8,429 nt of DNA, taken from positions 1 to 8,429 of the forward strand of contig JAEURM010000073.1 of the NCBI GenBank assembly GCA_016789245.1, read 5' to 3'. Numbering within the stretch: the stretch's first letter is position 1; each line of letters begins with the position of its first letter. A program made the position numbers and the translations under genes. A model generated the notes under the pieces. That model had not been told where the DNA came from. It searched no databases and worked only from the letters and a program-made list of their open reading frames with translations. This stretch comes from Anaerolineales bacterium. Its GTDB lineage: Bacteria > Chloroflexota > Anaerolineae > Anaerolineales > UBA6663. This document shows, piece after piece, positions 6,627-8,429 of the stretch.

Positions 6627-6703
6627 GTGTGAAACGTGATGCGTGAAACGTAGTGCGTGTTGCGTAGTGCGTACTACGGAATACGCAATACGAAATACGC
6701 TCG
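6627..6703. repeat. Heptamer-phased tandem/inverted repeat upstream of sbcD
   Basis: The spacer between the ycaQ-like stop and the sbcD start is almost wholly repeat. On the plus strand it reads as heptamer steps of the GTNNTGC type (GTAGTGC, GTGTTGC, GTAGTGC), then as ATACGNA steps on the other side of a centre. The two sides form an imperfect inverted repeat, 6649-6668 with 6673-6692 (17 of 20 positions match, loop GCGT), with a perfect core CGTAGT-GCGT-ACTACG at 6663-6678. A GTGAAACG repeat adjoins it (about 6629-6636 and 6643-6650). It resembles short tandemly repeated repetitive (STRR) sequences known from other bacterial genomes. It ends at the sbcD ATG, leaving no room for an ordinary ribosome binding site. 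Confidence 0.75.
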
Positions 6704-7924
6704 TTAGGCTAACGCCTTTTTCCAAAAAGTTGGCACCCGCTGACGATTGTAGCGGATTTCTTGTGCGCCGAGGAATTGCGCCAAACTGTGTACGGCCTGC
6801 GCCACCGCCACGCCGGAATGATTCTTCGCGCCCGGCTCGGCGTGCACGGCGTTCACGGTCAGCACGCCGGTTTCGCGGTTCATCTCCGGGTCAAGGCGGC
6901 CAATCAACTCATCCCCATGCAAAAGCGGTAGAACGTAGTAACCGTATTGGCGTTTGGCCTTGGGCACGTAAATCTCAATCCGGAAATCAAAGCCAAACAT
7001 TTCCTCGGTGCGGGCGCGGTCCGCAATCAGGTTATCAAAGGGGGAAAGCAATGTAGTGCGTATTGCGTGTTGCGTAGGAAGCGTATCCAGCAAAGGTAAA
7101 CGATCGGCGTGGATAAACCAGCGGCCCGCCCAGCCCGCAATCTCCAATTCTCTAATTCGCTTGTTCTTAATCAGTTCGGCCAGTGCTTCATCAAAGTGCG
7201 GATAGCGCCCACGCACAAAGTGAAATTTGATGTGCTTCTCCGTGCCCACGCCGAGTGCTTTAAGAGAATATTCAATCGCGTGGCGCGTTATTTCTTGCTC
7301 GGATAGTTTTTCGCGCGGCGTCCACTCCGGCAAAACGCGCTCGGCCAAATCCCACACTTTTTGCCCGCCCTGCCGCGCCGTCACCATAATTTGGCCGGAG
7401 AGCCAGAGAAAATCCAACATGCGGCTCACGTTGCGGCCACTCGTCCAGCCGGTGGAAACCCACGCTTTAGGATGCAGGCCCTCTTCTTCCAAATCCCGCG
7501 AGAGCAGTGGCCCGCGTTTTTTGAGCTGGCTAAGGATATAGCGTTTGAGTTTGGCGTTGTCTTTCATCCATTGGCGGGCGCGTTGGCTCCACACGCCCTC
7601 GCCCGAAGGATAGTTGCGCATGCGGGCGTGATGCAGGGCGTAATCTTCCGTGAGCACGATGGACGCGCAGTGCGCCCAATACTCAAACAGCGCGCGGTCT
7701 TGCCAAAGCAGTTGGTCTAGCGCGGCCAACTCATACGGCCCCACGCGGCTAAACAGCACTAGTTGATGACTGCGCGCTACCACGCTCAACGGGTCTAACT
7801 GCACGCACCGCAGAGCGCGCACCGTTTCCAGCAAGTTGGCGGTGGTGGGCACGGGCGTTGGCCCCGCCAGCCGTTGCTGATGAATGAAAAGTTGGCGGGC
7901 TTGGGTTTGAGAAATTTGCAACAT
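6704..7924 (-). CDS. ycaQ: YcaQ/AlkX-type winged-helix DNA glycosylase (HTH_42 family)
   Basis: ATG at 7924-7922, TAA at 6706-6704, 406 residues, about the length of E. coli YcaQ (410). Recognisable signatures run through the protein. RCVQLDPLSVVARSH (39-53) contains the Q42-x-D44 motif, which I recall as the catalytic signature of the YcaQ/AlkX branch, against QxQ in AlkZ. LLSPFDNLIADRARTEEMFGFDFRIEIYVP spans about 292-321, and KRQYGYYVLPLLHGDELIGRLD spans about 324-345. Winged-helix domains make up the middle. Family members unhook DNA interstrand crosslinks or excise alkylated bases by cutting the N-glycosidic bond. The downstream genes on this strand are sbcD and sbcC, so a crosslink- and end-repair group is plausible. 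A heptamer repeat is embedded in frame at codons 283-291, just before the SPFDNL motif. No ribosome binding site is evident. The protein could act as a regulator rather than an enzyme, but the QxD motif favours the enzyme. Confidence 0.87.
   Translation of the reverse strand: MLQISQTQARQLFIHQQRLAGPTPVPTTANLLETVRALRCVQLDPLSVVARSHQLVLFSRVGPYELAALDQLLWQDRALFEYWAHCASIVLTEDYALHHARMRNYPSGEGVWSQRARQWMKDNAKLKRYILSQLKKRGPLLSRDLEEEGLHPKAWVSTGWTSGRNVSRMLDFLWLSGQIMVTARQGGQKVWDLAERVLPEWTPREKLSEQEITRHAIEYSLKALGVGTEKHIKFHFVRGRYPHFDEALAELIKNKRIRELEIAGWAGRWFIHADRLPLLDTLPTQHAIRTTLLSPFDNLIADRARTEEMFGFDFRIEIYVPKAKRQYGYYVLPLLHGDELIGRLDPEMNRETGVLTVNAVHAEPGAKNHSGVAVAQAVHSLAQFLGAQEIRYNRQRVPTFWKKALA
7053..7077. repeat. 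Intragenic copy of the heptamer repeat inside the ycaQ-like gene
   Basis: On the plus strand the stretch reads as GTAGTGC, GTATTGC, GTGTTGC, GTAG, the same 7-nt phase and nearly the same words as the spacer repeat at about 6650-6670. On the coding (minus) strand it encodes roughly PTQHAIRTT, residues 283-291, immediately before the conserved TLLSPFDNL segment. The reading frame is preserved. The overlong sbcD frame gives a similar string (VVRTTQHAL) from the spacer copy, which shows that the two stretches are related. Confidence 0.65.
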
Positions 7925-8245
7925 GAAAAAATCATCTGTTCATCTTTTGGCAGGTCTAAAATCATCTCGGCCTGCTCCCTCTCCCTGCGGGAGAGGGCCG
8001 GGGTGAGGGAGAGCGGGTGGAGTTTACTCGGCTTAGGCTCAGGTGTGGCACGCGCTGACCCTCATCTGGCGCTTCGCGCCATCTTCTCCCTACAAGGGAG
8101 AAGACAGGCCGTATCATTTTCTAGCCAGCGCCAGTTGAAACTTGCTTGTTTTGTGAAACCCGCGAAGGGCTGATTTATGTGTGCAGAGGCTAGGCCTTGT
8201 AAACAAATTCTGTTCCATCCGTCCGCATCCGCTTCATCCGTTTTT
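7925..8245. repeat. Gene-free spacer with three strong hairpins (dispersed-repeat-like element)
   Basis: No convincing gene lies in these 321 nt; the open frame across it only translates the repeat. Three hairpins stand out. CCCTCTCCC (7977-7985) pairs with GGGAGAGGG (7989-7997). TGGCGC (8067-8072) pairs with GCGCCA (8076-8081). TCTTCTCCC (8082-8090) pairs with GGGAGAAGA (8096-8104) around TACAA. The wording (CTCTCCC with GGGAGAG next to a GGTGAGGG stretch, then CCCTCATCTGGCGC) is a type of palindromic repeat I recall from many bacterial genomes. From 8217 to 8240 the word CATCCG recurs three times. The element lies between the end of the chromate-transporter-like gene and the start of the ycaQ-like gene, so it may end transcription of the former. 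No promoter for the latter is clear. Confidence 0.6.
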
Positions 8246-8428
8246 CTAAATAGCTAGCCACAGCTTCAACAGCCCAACCAATGCACCAGCCAGCACTAGC
8301 CAAGTGGCGTTAATTTTGTAATGCACCATCACCACTACGGAGAGCAAACAGAGCGCCCACGTCAGTGGGTCACGCAGGGCGCTTTGGCCCAACTGCACGG
8401 TAACGGCGGCCATTAACGCCAAAGAGGC
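8246..8428 (-). CDS. C-terminal end of a chromate transporter (ChrA/CHR family), 5' end outside window
   Basis: Reading the minus strand from 8428, the frame stays open for 60 codons to TAG at 8248-8246. It falls in no listed complete frame because its start is beyond the window. The visible protein begins ASLALMAAVTVQLGQSALRD and continues PLTWALCLLSVVVMVHYKIN, then ATWLVLAGALVGLLKLWLAI. Two hydrophobic spans (about 23-34 and 43-58) flank a short polar turn KINATW. From memory, the pattern SALxDP followed by a hydrophobic helix, a basic-N turn and WLVLxGALxGLL matches the last transmembrane helices of CHR-family chromate transporters. These export chromate, or transport sulfate-like anions, across the inner membrane. 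Whether it is the short (one-domain) or long form cannot be judged. It is encoded upstream of the repair cluster on the same strand, but the repeat-filled gap suggests a separate transcription unit. Confidence 0.7.
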   Translation of the reverse strand, partial: ASLALMAAVTVQLGQSALRDPLTWALCLLSVVVMVHYKINATWLVLAGALVGLLKLWLAI

Positions 8429-8429
8429 C

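Noticed and set aside
6627..6725. 33-residue N-terminal extension of SbcD
   Set aside because: It is a translation of the tandem repeat and overlaps the end of the ycaQ-like gene. The metallophosphoesterase motif starts immediately after the ATG at 6626.
7925..7990. Sigma-70 promoter for the ycaQ-like gene
   Set aside because: AT-rich words exist on the minus strand just before the ATG, but I found no pair of -35/-10 boxes with proper spacing that I could defend.
7874..8173. Plus-strand 99-residue reading frame
   Set aside because: It translates the palindromic repeat (LSLRERAGVRE-type string often seen in false ORFs) and overlaps the ycaQ-like start on the other strand.

Overview
The window looks like a piece of a free-living bacterial chromosome. 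Its GC content is moderate (I estimate mid-50s percent). Genes are tightly packed, recognisable Shine-Dalgarno sequences are nearly absent, and the intergenic spacers are rich in palindromes and short tandem repeats. Together with the flavour of the proteins this suggests a Chloroflexota (Anaerolineae-like) genome. That placement is an inference from memory of such genomes, not something the sequence proves.

Layout. Two blocks of genes converge on a spacer at about 2797-2906. The plus-strand block (1-2796) is one tightly coupled run. It holds the 3' end of a probable PIG-L/LmbE-type deacetylase, a class I SAM-dependent methyltransferase interrupted by an in-frame UGA, a membrane protein with a C-terminal Asp-box (BNR) domain, and a LipM-type octanoyltransferase. 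Junctions are 2 nt, 4 nt and a 4-nt ATGA overlap, so the four genes are probably co-transcribed. The minus-strand block (8428 down to 2907) begins with the C-terminal end of a chromate-transporter-like protein. After a repeat-rich gap of about 320 nt it continues with a YcaQ-type (AlkX/HTH_42) DNA glycosylase, then SbcD (Mre11-like nuclease), then SbcC (Rad50-like ATPase). Those three form a plausible DNA end-processing and crosslink-repair cluster.

The most interesting item is the methyltransferase at 286-1059. A UGA at 580-582 falls inside the conserved motif, read as SLC-UGA-VP, while the frame on both sides stays open and carries the remaining family motifs. Starting 18 nt after the UGA is a perfect 8-bp hairpin with a GGUC loop (601-620). 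Its first loop G lies 26 nt downstream of the UGA, which fits the known geometry of a bacterial selenocysteine insertion element. I therefore read the gene as a probable selenoprotein, with a simple nonsense mutation as the main alternative.

Non-coding structure. A nested inverted repeat separates the converging blocks. A chain of hairpins separates sbcD from sbcC. A heptamer-phased tandem and inverted repeat lies just upstream of sbcD, and a second copy of it is embedded in frame inside the ycaQ-like gene. A three-hairpin dispersed-repeat-like element fills the gap upstream of that gene.
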